This document shows positions 1 to 7,891 of a stretch of 51,835 nt of DNA, in pieces (position 1 is the stretch's first letter; each line of letters begins with the position of its first letter). The position numbers were made by a program, and so were the translations under genes. The notes under the pieces are model-generated. The model was not told the origin of the DNA, searched no databases, and saw only the letters and a list, made by a program, of their open reading frames with translations. This stretch comes from Enterobacter asburiae. Lineage in GTDB: Bacteria; Pseudomonadota; Gammaproteobacteria; Enterobacterales; Enterobacteriaceae. The stretch is from positions 1 through 51,835 of the forward strand of contig NZ_VRKN01000020.1 in assembly GCF_008080435.1 (NCBI RefSeq), given 5' to 3'.

Positions 1-14
1 CGCTTACCGCTCAT
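1..14 (-). CDS. possible start of a gene running off the left edge
   Basis: On the minus strand an ATG (12-14) is preceded by a good ribosome binding site (GAGAGG, five bases upstream) and opens Met-Ser-Gly-Lys before the window ends. It starts just after the stop of the HNH-like gene, so it may be the next gene of the same transcript. Four codons are too few to identify a product; the ribosome binding site is the only real support. Confidence 0.3.
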
Positions 15-36
15 GGGCACCTCTCTTTAAGCCATC

Positions 37-291
37 TTAAATGACTCTGAGGTGTCTGTTAAACCCATGGCGATTCAAATGTTTCCCAAAACCTCCCCTT
101 ATTTGTGTTTCGTCATGGCAATCGAAACAGAGCACACTTAGATTCTCGAAGGCATTGTTGCTTGGGTCTTCATCGATATGATGAATTTGTACCCTTTTAC
201 CCCTGATGTTACAGACACAACATGTTCTATCAGATGCGAATAGGATTTGTGCTGACAAGTCCGGTGATATTGGTGTTCGTTTTTTTGTCAT
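37..291 (-). CDS. short HNH-endonuclease-like protein, possibly truncated
   Basis: An 84-residue product starting Met-Thr-Lys-Lys. It has a zinc-ribbon type CxxC (TCCVCN), then an HNH core with IHHIDEDPSNN, an NLSVLC stretch and a second CxxC followed by His (CFDCH). This is the signature of the HNH nuclease fold, in which a metal held by His/Asn cleaves DNA. Longer members carry this module at the N-terminus and continue well beyond it; here the frame stops about 20 residues after the CFDCH motif, so this is either a minimal HNH protein or the remnant of a longer one. A GTG at 325-327 could add 12 residues; I chose the ATG because the family usually starts at this point, although no strong ribosome site is visible. 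The gene is AT-richer than the core genes to the right. Substrate and partner are unknown. Confidence 0.55.
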   Translation of the reverse strand: MTKKRTPISPDLSAQILFASDRTCCVCNIRGKRVQIHHIDEDPSNNAFENLSVLCFDCHDETQIRGGFGKHLNRHGFNRHLRVI

Positions 292-609
292 GTCTAATTC
301 AGCTAGAGAAATGAGCAATGATGGCACATTACATCATTATGAGAATGTTGGAAATGTGCCAAGCTGAAAAGTATAAGGTGATCCAAAAAGTTATTTTCTT
401 CCCTTAATATCACAGGGTTGCCACACACAGCGTCGTATTTCACCGCGCTACGCCGTAGAGCATCGTCACAGGATAAACTTGCCCCAACAGAGCATTTTAC
501 TGTTCGTTTTCTGGTCTATTTAACATAATGGTTCTTGCATGAACTACACAATGTAGCAACTAAAATGAGATGGTCGTTTCTGACCAAATAAACACATCAT
601 GCACCAACA
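292..609. other. non-coding gap, no gene recognised
   Basis: About 320 bases between the HNH-like gene and the ABC transporter cluster. I see no ORF with a credible start and ribosome site, no tRNA and no insertion-sequence ends. Base composition is mixed and AT-rich, suggesting a junction in a variable region. Confidence 0.5.
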
Positions 610-635
610 AAAAAGGCCGCATCCCGCAGCCTTTT
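610..635 (-). terminator. intrinsic terminator of the ABC transporter operon
   Basis: Read on the minus strand, AAGGCTGC and GCGGCCTT form an imperfect stem followed by a run of T. It lies about ten bases after the stop of the ATPase gene, the last gene of the cluster. Confidence 0.75.
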
Positions 636-645
636 CTTCTCACTT

Positions 646-1716
646 TCACCCTTTCGGGAACACCCAAACATGCTTCTCCGGCAGCGAAAGATGGCAGTGC
701 TGCGGATCCCGAACCTCATGCCCATACGCGCGGATCACAAAATCATCCCCCACCGTGCGGAACAGGTATTCCCAGCGGTCGCCGAGATACATGCTGGTGA
801 GCAGCGGCAGCTCAAGCTGATTTTCCCCTGGCCCCTCGACCACCGCCACGCGCTCGACGCGGATCACCGCCGTGGCTTCTTCACCGCTCTGCACCCCTTC
901 GCCGGCCTGGCCCCACAGCACCCAGCCTTTTCCTTCGATACGCGCTTTGCCGTCGCGCACTTCGGTGACCTTGCCGTGCAGGCGGTTGTTGCTGCCCATA
1001 AACTCGGCGGTAAACAGCGTTTTCGGCGAGCCGTACATCTCCTGCGGCGTGCCCTGCTGTTCAATTTTGCCGTTGTTGAGCAGCAGGATGCGGTCAGAAA
1101 TGGACATCGCTTCGTTCTGGTCGTGCGTCACCATCAGTGCCGATAGCCCGAGCTTGATAATCAGCTCGCGCAGGAACACGCGGGCCTCTTCGCGCAGCTT
1201 GGCGTCGAGGTTTGAAAGCGGCTCGTCCAGCAAAATCACCGGCGGGTTGTATACCAGTGCACGGCCAATCGCCACGCGCTGCTGTTGCCCACCGGAGAGC
1301 TGGTGCGGGTGACGTTTACCAAGATGGCCCAGACCAAGCTGGTCCAGCACGGCCTGCACGCGCTGCTGGATCTCTTTGGCCGGAACTTTACGCAGCTTGA
1401 GCGGATAGGCCACGTTCTCAAACACGGTTTTGTGCGGCCACAGGGCATAGGACTGGAACACCAGCCCCAGGTTACGCTCTTCCGCCGGGATCTCACTGCG
1501 CGGCGTACCGTCATAAACTTTATTGTTGCCAATGACAATCGACCCCTGCGTCGGTTTTTCCAGACCCGCAACGGCACGCAGCAGGGTGGTTTTACCGCTG
1601 CCGGAGGGGCCTAACAGGGAGACCACTTCGCCGCGCTTCAGGTTCATGGAGACACCTTTTAAAACAGGATTGTCGCCGTAGGTTAAGTGCAGATCGTCAA
1701 CCGCTAATTCAATCAT
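646..1716 (-). CDS. ABC importer ATP-binding protein (FbpC/PotA type)
   Basis: A 356-residue ATPase that powers an import system from the cytoplasmic side. Visible motifs are Walker A GPSGSGKTT (residues 36-44, Lys42), the Q-loop near residue 88, signature LSGGQQQR (140-147), Walker B VILLDEP (160-166, catalytic Glu165), an H-loop in MVTHDQNEA, and a C-terminal TOBE-like region from about residue 245. This layout is that of the iron/polyamine/sugar-phosphate ATPases (FbpC, PotA, AfuC). It overlaps the end of the fused permease gene by 8 bases, indicating translational coupling, and is the last gene of kinase-regulator-binding protein-permease-ATPase. Annotation pipelines would call it iron(III) transport; the substrate is not shown by this subunit. 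Confidence 0.9.
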   Translation of the reverse strand: MIELAVDDLHLTYGDNPVLKGVSMNLKRGEVVSLLGPSGSGKTTLLRAVAGLEKPTQGSIVIGNNKVYDGTPRSEIPAEERNLGLVFQSYALWPHKTVFENVAYPLKLRKVPAKEIQQRVQAVLDQLGLGHLGKRHPHQLSGGQQQRVAIGRALVYNPPVILLDEPLSNLDAKLREEARVFLRELIIKLGLSALMVTHDQNEAMSISDRILLLNNGKIEQQGTPQEMYGSPKTLFTAEFMGSNNRLHGKVTEVRDGKARIEGKGWVLWGQAGEGVQSGEEATAVIRVERVAVVEGPGENQLELPLLTSMYLGDRWEYLFRTVGDDFVIRAYGHEVRDPQHCHLSLPEKHVWVFPKG

Positions 1717-3478
1717 GTATTTTCACTCCGAAACGAAGGGCAATGCCCAGACCTACCACGACCAGCAGGATGTTAATGAAAGAGAGCGCCGCCACGATAT
1801 CGATGGCACCCGCGGCCCAGAGGGAAACTAGCATCGAGCCGATGGTTTCCGTGCCCGGTGAAAGCAGGTACACACCCGTTGAGTATTCGCGTTCAAAGAT
1901 CAGGAACATCAGCAGCCACGAACCGATAAGACCGTAGCGGGAGAGCGGAATGGTGACGTGGCGGGTGATCTGCCCGCGTGTCGCCCCGGTGCTGCGCGCC
2001 GCCTCTTCAAGCTCCGGCCCCACCTGCAGCAGCGTGGAAGAGATGAGCCTCAGCCCGTAAGCCATCCACACCACGGTATAGGCCAGCCAGACGCTGAAAA
2101 TGGTGCTGCGCAGTGAACGCAGCCAGACGATGACGTTTTCGCGCATCCAGTCGGTCCAGGCGAACCCGGAAAGCCAGCCGGATTTCAGCGAGTTATCCAG
2201 CCACATCGGCAGGAACAGGAACACCCACAGGAACGCCAGACCCGCCAGCAGGCCAGGCACGGCGCGCGGCACCAGCACGCTGTAGTCAAGGAAACGCGTG
2301 GTGTTATCCGGCTTACGGTGCATGGCAATGCCGACAAACAGGTAGCACACCACGGCCAGCGCGCCGCCAATGACGCCAATCGCCATGGAATTGACGATGG
2401 CACGCAGCAGGTTGGGCTGCGCCCAGATGGTGCGGAAGGTGTTCAGAGAAAGCTCGTCCCACAGTGAAACGCCCACGCCCCAGTTGGAGATAAACGCGCG
2501 CAATACCACGCCGAGTAGCGGAACGCCGATGGTGACGGTGAGCCAGAAGGCAATCACCGCGCCAGCCACCCAGCGCCATTTACCCAGCGGTAGCGCGCGG
2601 GCCTGAGAGGCTTTCCCCTTCATGGTGACGAAGCGGTTGGCGGTGCGCATCAGGCGACGCTGGAGCATCACCAGCGGGATGGTGATGCAGATCAGCACCA
2701 CGGCAACCGCCGCCATCAGGTTATAGGATGGGGTGCCCATCTTGTTCGTCAGCTTGTAGAGATAGGTCGCCAGCACCATGTTGCCTTCCGGGTCGCCGAG
2801 CACCAGCATCAGGCCAAACACTTCCAGCCCCAGGAAGAACAGCAGCACGGTGGCGTACAGAATGGACGGGCGCACCATCGGCAGGCTGACGGAGGTCATC
2901 ACCTGCCAGGGCGACGCGCCCGCGGTGCGCGCGGCTTCTTCCACATCGGAGCCCACGCTGCGCAGCGCAGACGAGATATACAGATAGGCGTGCGGGACGT
3001 GCGTCAGGCCGGCGATGACCACAATGCTCGACATGTCGTAGATATTCCACGGCACAAAGCCAATCAGCGCCTCCGCCCACTGGGAGAGAAAGCCCACCGG
3101 ACCGGCGGCCACCACGTAGCCGAAGCCCAGTACCATCGGTGAAACGAAAATCGGGACCAGGATCAGCGGCTCAATCAACCGGCGACCGGGCAGGTCGGTA
3201 CGCACCATCAGAAACGCCAGCACGCCGCCCAGCGGAATGGAGATAAAGACCAGCCCGAAAGCAAGAATAAAGCCGCTTTTCAGGGCCTTATAAAAATCAG
3301 GGTCGGTGAAAATAAATTCAAATGATTCAAAGCTCCACTCTTTTGACGGCGAAAAGAACGGGGCGGACAGGAAGCTCTGTATCACGATAAACGACAGCGG
3401 CGTGTAGATAACCAGGGCGGTTATCAGCACGACGATGCCTCGCGGCAGGCTTTGCCACTTTCTGCGTAATGTATTCAT
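1709..3478 (-). CDS. fused double ABC permease (FbpB type)
   Basis: A 589-residue inner-membrane protein with about twelve hydrophobic segments, built as two permease halves in one chain. Each half carries an EAA loop that docks on the ATPase: EEAARTAGASPWQV in the first and EEAARSTGATRGQI in the second. This duplicated architecture is typical of FbpB/SfuB and related transporters. It starts at ATG (MNTLRRKW), about 80 bases after the binding-protein stop, and its end overlaps the ATPase gene. It forms the channel for whatever the periplasmic binding protein delivers. Confidence 0.88.
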   Translation of the reverse strand: MNTLRRKWQSLPRGIVVLITALVIYTPLSFIVIQSFLSAPFFSPSKEWSFESFEFIFTDPDFYKALKSGFILAFGLVFISIPLGGVLAFLMVRTDLPGRRLIEPLILVPIFVSPMVLGFGYVVAAGPVGFLSQWAEALIGFVPWNIYDMSSIVVIAGLTHVPHAYLYISSALRSVGSDVEEAARTAGASPWQVMTSVSLPMVRPSILYATVLLFFLGLEVFGLMLVLGDPEGNMVLATYLYKLTNKMGTPSYNLMAAVAVVLICITIPLVMLQRRLMRTANRFVTMKGKASQARALPLGKWRWVAGAVIAFWLTVTIGVPLLGVVLRAFISNWGVGVSLWDELSLNTFRTIWAQPNLLRAIVNSMAIGVIGGALAVVCYLFVGIAMHRKPDNTTRFLDYSVLVPRAVPGLLAGLAFLWVFLFLPMWLDNSLKSGWLSGFAWTDWMRENVIVWLRSLRSTIFSVWLAYTVVWMAYGLRLISSTLLQVGPELEEAARSTGATRGQITRHVTIPLSRYGLIGSWLLMFLIFEREYSTGVYLLSPGTETIGSMLVSLWAAGAIDIVAALSFINILLVVVGLGIALRFGVKIHD

Positions 3479-3558
3479 GGGGTATCCCTGGTGTTGCAGC
3501 CCAGAAAAACGAACTCAGTCGATAAGGGAGCGCGGCGGCCTGCGCCGCGCTCAGACGC

Positions 3559-4647
3559 TTATTTACCGGCGGCGGTACGCCACTCTTTGATGTACTCCAG
3601 GCGTTTTTTCGGCTGCAGGTATTCCAGCAGCGTTTCATCAACCGGGATCGGCTTCAGCGCGTTGCCGAGGATTTTGGTCAGGCCGTCGATATCATTCTTA
3701 CCTTCGATATCGTTACGAATGGAGGGAATGTCTGCCTGATTGGCCAGAATGTTTTGCCCTTGTTCAGACAGTACATAGTCCAGCCACAGCTTCGCGGCGT
3801 TGCTGTTTTGCGCCTGCTGGCTGATGAACGACACGCGCGACAGCACCAGGGTGTAATCTTTTGGATAGGAAATGCCCAGCGACGGATCGTTCTTCGCACG
3901 CGCTTCCGCATAGGAACCGAGGATATTGAAGCCGATCAGGTTTTCACCGGAGGAGACGCGCTCCATCATGGTGCCGGTAGACGACTGCACCGATAAGCCA
4001 CCTTTGGCGACGTCAGCCAGGGTTTTAAAGTAATTAGGATCGGCGTTGTGATCCTGAACCGAGAGCATAAAGCCCAGACCCGATTTTTCGATGTCATAGG
4101 TGGTGACTTTGCTCTTGAATTTGTCCGTCTGGCTGGCAATTAGCTTCGCCAGCGCGGCGTGAGAATCCGGCACGTCGGCGGCCGGGATCAGACGCTTGTT
4201 GTAGATAAAGACCACTGGCTCATAGGTGGTGCCGTAAGCCTTATCTTTCCAGATCGCCCATTTCGGCAGCTGGCTTTGCTCCGGAGACTTATACTCCATG
4301 GCGTAGTCGGTGGCGAGCTTCAGCCCGGTGTCCATAGAGGAGCTCCAGACCACGTCGCCGCTCACGCCACCGGAGGCCTGTTCGCTGATGAAACGGTTGT
4401 ACAGCTCGGTGCTGTTCATATCGTTGTATTCAACTTTGATGCCAGGGTAGGTTTTTTCGAAGCCCTGGATCAGCGGCCCGGCGGCTTTTATGTCGGTGGT
4501 GGAGTAAATAACAACCTTGCCCTCTTTCGTTGCGGCATCGACAACTTTTTGATACTCAGCAGGATACCCCTGCGGCAGGGCAGACAGTGCAGAAGCAGAG
4601 AACAGTACAGTAGCGGTAAGCAGAGAAATTCGGAATATGTTCGACAT
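3559..4647 (-). CDS. periplasmic substrate-binding protein of the FbpA/AfuA class
   Basis: A 362-residue protein with a signal peptide (MSNIFRISLLTATVLFSASALSA) and a type-2 periplasmic binding fold resembling bacterial solute-binding family 1/6 proteins (FbpA, AfuA, PhnS). The ATG at 4647 was chosen because it opens the signal peptide; an in-frame upstream ATG would add 44 implausible residues. I do not see the adjacent pair of tyrosines that bind ferric iron in FbpA, so an iron label is doubtful; AfuA-type members bind sugar phosphates instead. It lies between the response regulator gene and the permease gene, the usual place for the first structural gene of a regulated importer. The substrate is unknown; the CitA-like sensor next door points to a carboxylate. 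Confidence 0.85.
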   Translation of the reverse strand: MSNIFRISLLTATVLFSASALSALPQGYPAEYQKVVDAATKEGKVVIYSTTDIKAAGPLIQGFEKTYPGIKVEYNDMNSTELYNRFISEQASGGVSGDVVWSSSMDTGLKLATDYAMEYKSPEQSQLPKWAIWKDKAYGTTYEPVVFIYNKRLIPAADVPDSHAALAKLIASQTDKFKSKVTTYDIEKSGLGFMLSVQDHNADPNYFKTLADVAKGGLSVQSSTGTMMERVSSGENLIGFNILGSYAEARAKNDPSLGISYPKDYTLVLSRVSFISQQAQNSNAAKLWLDYVLSEQGQNILANQADIPSIRNDIEGKNDIDGLTKILGNALKPIPVDETLLEYLQPKKRLEYIKEWRTAAGK

Positions 4648-4815
4648 TATAGTTAACCTTTTAGTTACATTTGAGGAACTAATTGTCAACATAGCGTATC
4701 GGGCTCCACCCACAATAGGGGGGAGCGGGTAATGATTCCGAAGTGTGATTGTTACCGTCGTTTCAGCAATTAACACCATAAAATCCGCGAACGTTAGCCT
4801 GTGAACGGTTTCGGA
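4648..4815 (-). promoter_or_regulatory. presumed regulated promoter region of the importer
   Basis: A gap of 168 bases between the response regulator stop and the binding-protein start. Inside one transcription unit such a gap usually means a separate promoter. A perfect TTGACA hexamer is present on the minus strand close to the gene, but no good -10 at the right spacing was found, as expected for an activator-dependent promoter. No repeat pattern was clear enough to call the regulator site. Confidence 0.35.
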
Positions 4816-5511
4816 TTACGGTTTATCGGCAGCTTTGCGGTATAACCTTCGCGGATGACCAATATTGCCATACAGCATTTCGACGTTGATTAACCCGCTC
4901 TCCACGCAGTATTCAAGGTAGCGACGCCCCGTGGTTTTGCTGATCCCCACGTTTTCCACCACCTCTTCAACCGACATCGCATTATCAGGACGATCGGCGA
5001 ACAGGCGTTTAATCCGTTCCAGCGTTTGGGGTTCAATGCCCTTCGTCGACGGCGTAATGGAGGCTTCCGCGGCAGGCAGATTAAACAGGCGATCCAGCGC
5101 ATGCTGGTCGACCACCTTCACCTGCTGCACGGTGTGGATGAAGCGCATAAACCGCTCCAGCGAGGCGTGCAGGCGCTGGAAAAAGACGGGCTTAATCAGG
5201 TAGTCAAACGCGCCGCTGCGCATGGCGTGGCTGCAGGTCTGCATATCGCTGGCGGCGGTGATGAAGATCACCGAGCATTCGTAGCTTTTCAGCAGTGGGT
5301 TATCGATTAACTCCACGCCTTTACCGTCAGGAAGATAGTTATCCAGCAGGATAAGCCGCGGCTGATGCTGACGAATCAGGCTGCATGCCTGCTCAATCGA
5401 CGCGGCAATGCCCACCACGCGCAAATGAAAATTCTGCTCAATATACTCGCGATGCAGCTCTGCCAGGTGCGGCTCATCTTCAACTATCACAACGTCAAGT
5501 GGTCGGGTCAT
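4816..5511 (-). CDS. CitB/DcuR-family response regulator
   Basis: A 231-residue cytoplasmic transcription regulator. The receiver domain (about 1-125) shows the acidic pair Glu11-Asp12, phospho-acceptor Asp57 in LILLDNYLPD, Thr85 and Lys107 in LIKP. The C-terminal half (about 165-225) is the helix-turn-helix of the CitB/DcuR class (SVEEVVENVGISKTTGRRYL). ATG 5511 (MTRPLDVVI) was chosen since it opens the receiver; the longer reading frame upstream lies inside the kinase gene. Its start overlaps the kinase stop by about 17 bases, so the pair is co-translated. It probably activates the importer genes downstream. Confidence 0.9.
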   Translation of the reverse strand: MTRPLDVVIVEDEPHLAELHREYIEQNFHLRVVGIAASIEQACSLIRQHQPRLILLDNYLPDGKGVELIDNPLLKSYECSVIFITAASDMQTCSHAMRSGAFDYLIKPVFFQRLHASLERFMRFIHTVQQVKVVDQHALDRLFNLPAAEASITPSTKGIEPQTLERIKRLFADRPDNAMSVEEVVENVGISKTTGRRYLEYCVESGLINVEMLYGNIGHPRRLYRKAADKP

Positions 5512-7135
5512 GCTGTTGCCCATTCGGAATAAACACAGAAAAAATAGTGCCCTGCGGCGTGTTGTCGGCAATCTCAATACTGCCGCCGGCCTTGTCGATA
5601 TATCCTGCCACCAGAAACAGGCCAATACCGTGCTCGGTACCCACAATGTCGTTTTCGCTGTCCGGTTTGCTGCTGAACCCCTGGCGGAAAATATGCGGCT
5701 TCATCGCATCGTCCACCCCGCAGCCCCGGTCGGCCACCTCGATCAGTAGCTCCTGGTTACGATCAGAAATGTAGAGTTCTACCGGCGCGGGGACCGGTGC
5801 GTTGAGGGTCGCCTCCACGGCGTTATCCAGCAGATTACCAATAATGGACATCAGCTCCGTTTCACTCAGCGCGGCAGGCATGCGGGTGAGCTGGCAGGCG
5901 GGGTCAAACTGAAGCTCGATGCCTTTTTCGCGCGCGCTGACGTATTTTCCGAGCAGCAGCCCGCACAGCGCCGGAGAGACAAAATGGGCTGAGACAAAAT
6001 CCAGCACGCGCTGCGCGCCTTCTGACTGCACCTGGATGTAACGGATCGCCTCGTCATAGTGTTTCATCTGCAGCAACCCGACCAGAGTGGCGGTCCAGTT
6101 CAGCTGTTCGTGGCGCATAATGCGCAGGTTATCCGCATAACGTTTGATCTGACTGAGCTGGCTGCTGAGCGTGTTAATGTCATTTTTGTCGCGAAAGCTG
6201 TACACCCAGCCGCTTTCAACGCCCGGCTCGACCTCAATCGCGACGCGGTTGACGATCACCTCGTGCTGGTTCAGCACCGCAATCTGGTCGTGGCGGCCAG
6301 CGCTCACTGAGGCGTAGCGCTGGGATAAAAACCCAGGCGACGTCTGCAGAATGTCTTCCAGCGGTTTGCCGATAAGGTCTTTCTCACTTTGCCGAATATC
6401 CAGCATTTCTCGTGCCGCGCGGTTAATTAAAATCAGCTGCTTCTCTCCATTGACGGCAAATACCCCTTCGTACATGGCTTCTAATAGCGCTCGTTGCTGC
6501 AAAACCAGCTGAGCGATATCTTTAGGTTCCAGCCGGAACATCTGTTTTTTGAGATTGCGGGTAAACAGCCAGGAGAAAATAAACAGCAGCAGCAGAAGCG
6601 CTGCGCCGTACAACCCCGATTGCCAGAGAATGCGGGCATTAATGTTGGCAATATACGAGGTCAGATAGCCGACCGAGACAATGCCAATCACCTGATGCTG
6701 CGCGTTGAAGATGGGGGCTTTGCTGCGTAGCGACACGCCAATCCCGCCCTGACGCACGGAAATAATGGTTTTACCCTTTAACACCTCCGCATTATCCCCG
6801 CCGATCATCGGTAAATTAATACGCTCCGGGGATTCCGAATGATAAAGGTGCTGTTCCTCGGTATCGCCAATCACAATGTAGCTGGCATCGCTTTCGGCGC
6901 GCAGCGGCTGAATTAATCGGGCGATGCCGGGGATGTCTCTGGCCGCAACCATAGTCGCCAGACCCGGCATCAGCGCGATCTGGCTGGCCTGAACCCGGGC
7001 GCGCTGGCCGAGATCGTGATGAAGCTGTCGGTCAATGAAATGAAACAGAATCGTTCCCAGCAGAACTAACAGCAGGCAGGAGAAGCACACCAGCGCTAAA
7101 AACAGCTTTACCTGAAAAGAGAGTCTGCGTTTCAT
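5495..7135 (-). CDS. CitA/DcuS-type membrane sensor histidine kinase
   Basis: A 546-residue kinase. Transmembrane segment 1 is at about 8-31, a periplasmic PAS domain at 35-165, transmembrane segment 2 at about 172-192, a cytoplasmic PAS at about 215-320, then the kinase core: phospho-His342 in RHEQLNW, N-box IGNLLDNAVEA (Asn434, Asn438), G1 box DRGCGVDD, F-box Phe483, G2 GTEHGIGL. The periplasmic PAS has SVRQGGIGVSLRSKAPIF (Ser126, Arg128, Ser135, Arg137, Lys139) and IVSVGYL, the pattern that holds citrate-like carboxylates in CitA and DpiB. It is divergent from yjdI, the arrangement dcuS has in E. coli, but it is CitA-like rather than an orthologue of DcuS. The ligand is inferred, not shown. 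Confidence 0.9.
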   Translation of the reverse strand: MKRRLSFQVKLFLALVCFSCLLLVLLGTILFHFIDRQLHHDLGQRARVQASQIALMPGLATMVAARDIPGIARLIQPLRAESDASYIVIGDTEEQHLYHSESPERINLPMIGGDNAEVLKGKTIISVRQGGIGVSLRSKAPIFNAQHQVIGIVSVGYLTSYIANINARILWQSGLYGAALLLLLFIFSWLFTRNLKKQMFRLEPKDIAQLVLQQRALLEAMYEGVFAVNGEKQLILINRAAREMLDIRQSEKDLIGKPLEDILQTSPGFLSQRYASVSAGRHDQIAVLNQHEVIVNRVAIEVEPGVESGWVYSFRDKNDINTLSSQLSQIKRYADNLRIMRHEQLNWTATLVGLLQMKHYDEAIRYIQVQSEGAQRVLDFVSAHFVSPALCGLLLGKYVSAREKGIELQFDPACQLTRMPAALSETELMSIIGNLLDNAVEATLNAPVPAPVELYISDRNQELLIEVADRGCGVDDAMKPHIFRQGFSSKPDSENDIVGTEHGIGLFLVAGYIDKAGGSIEIADNTPQGTIFSVFIPNGQQHDPTT

Positions 7136-7311
7136 TCAACCTGCGGAAGTTATGTAAAAGTGACATTTGCGGAGCCTGACATGTGCCAATAGCGGACGCA
7201 ATCTGGCGAGAAAAGAGTTGTGACCTGGCTTTTCGTTTTCAGCGTTATAGCCATCAGGATCCCGTAAGGCTATGCTTCATTCAGCACGATAATAATTACA
7301 GAGGCAATGTC

Positions 7312-7542
7312 ATGGACAAAGAATTACTGGATGCGGGCTACCGGGCCTATACCGGCGAGAAAATTGACGTTTATTTCAATACCGGGATCTGCAAACACTC
7401 AGGTAACTGCGTGCGTGGGAGCGCAAAGCTGTTTAATCTGAAACGTAAGCCGTGGATTATTCCCGATGAAGTGGACGTTGAAACGGTTGTACGCGTGATT
7501 GATACCTGCCCGAGCGGTGCGCTGAAGTATCGCCAAAAATAA
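7312..7542 (+). CDS. yjdI: YjdI-family ferredoxin-like iron-sulfur protein
   Basis: A 76-residue protein starting [13 protein letters not shown]. It carries a CKHSGNC motif and a distal CPSGAL, the cysteine set expected for a small divergent 4Fe-4S (Fer4_19) protein. Function in the cell is not established. The ATG at 7312 fits the family length; the in-frame extension upstream has no family match. It is followed ten bases later by yjdJ, as in E. coli, and the two are probably co-transcribed. Confidence 0.85.
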   Translation: MDKELLDAGYRAYTGEKIDVYFNTGICKHSGNCVRGSAKLFNLKRKPWIIPDEVDVETVVRVIDTCPSGALKYRQK

Positions 7543-7552
7543 GCGAGGAACC

Positions 7553-7825
7553 ATGGAAATTCTGGAAGGCCATAACAAGTTTTACGTGAACGATGCGAGC
7601 GGCAATCAGGTCGCGGAGATTGTCTTCGTACCGACCGGCGAGCACCTGAGCATTATTGAGCACACCGATGTGGATGAGAGCCTGAAGGGGCAGGGCGTTG
7701 GCAAACAGCTGGTGGCGAAGGTGGTGGAGAAGATGCGCGGTGAGAACCGTAAAATTATTCCGCTGTGTCCGTTTGCTAAACACGAGTTTGATAAAACGCG
7801 GGAATATGACGATATTCGGGCGTGA
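7553..7825 (+). CDS. yjdJ: YjdJ, small GNAT-type N-acetyltransferase
   Basis: A 90-residue minimal GNAT-fold protein. The acetyl-CoA loop is seen in [16 protein letters not shown] (Q/R-x-x-G-x-G/A pattern), followed by [14 protein letters not shown], typical of the short YjdJ/NATD1 group in which a conserved Cys lies in the active site. The substrate is unknown. It starts ATG with GAGGAACC just upstream and forms a pair with yjdI, suggesting a shared role. Confidence 0.85.
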   Translation: MEILEGHNKFYVNDASGNQVAEIVFVPTGEHLSIIEHTDVDESLKGQGVGKQLVAKVVEKMRGENRKIIPLCPFAKHEFDKTREYDDIRA

Positions 7826-7865
7826 TTTTCTATGGTGAGAAGGTTCCGTTCATCAGGAACTCTTT

Positions 7866-7891
7866 GAAAGCTGCCATTGCAGGCAGCTTTC
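7866..7891. terminator. bidirectional terminator between yjdJ and the DUF4760-like gene
   Basis: A perfect 10-bp stem, GAAAGCTGCC with GGCAGCTTTC, loop of six, rich in T on the plus side and A on the other. It lies between two convergent genes and touches the stop codon of the minus-strand gene. Confidence 0.8.

Noticed and set aside
1236..1577. Long antisense frames within the ABC transporter, recBCD and other GC-rich genes
   Set aside because: They are shadows of real genes, with arginine-rich or histidine-rich composition typical of wrong frames.
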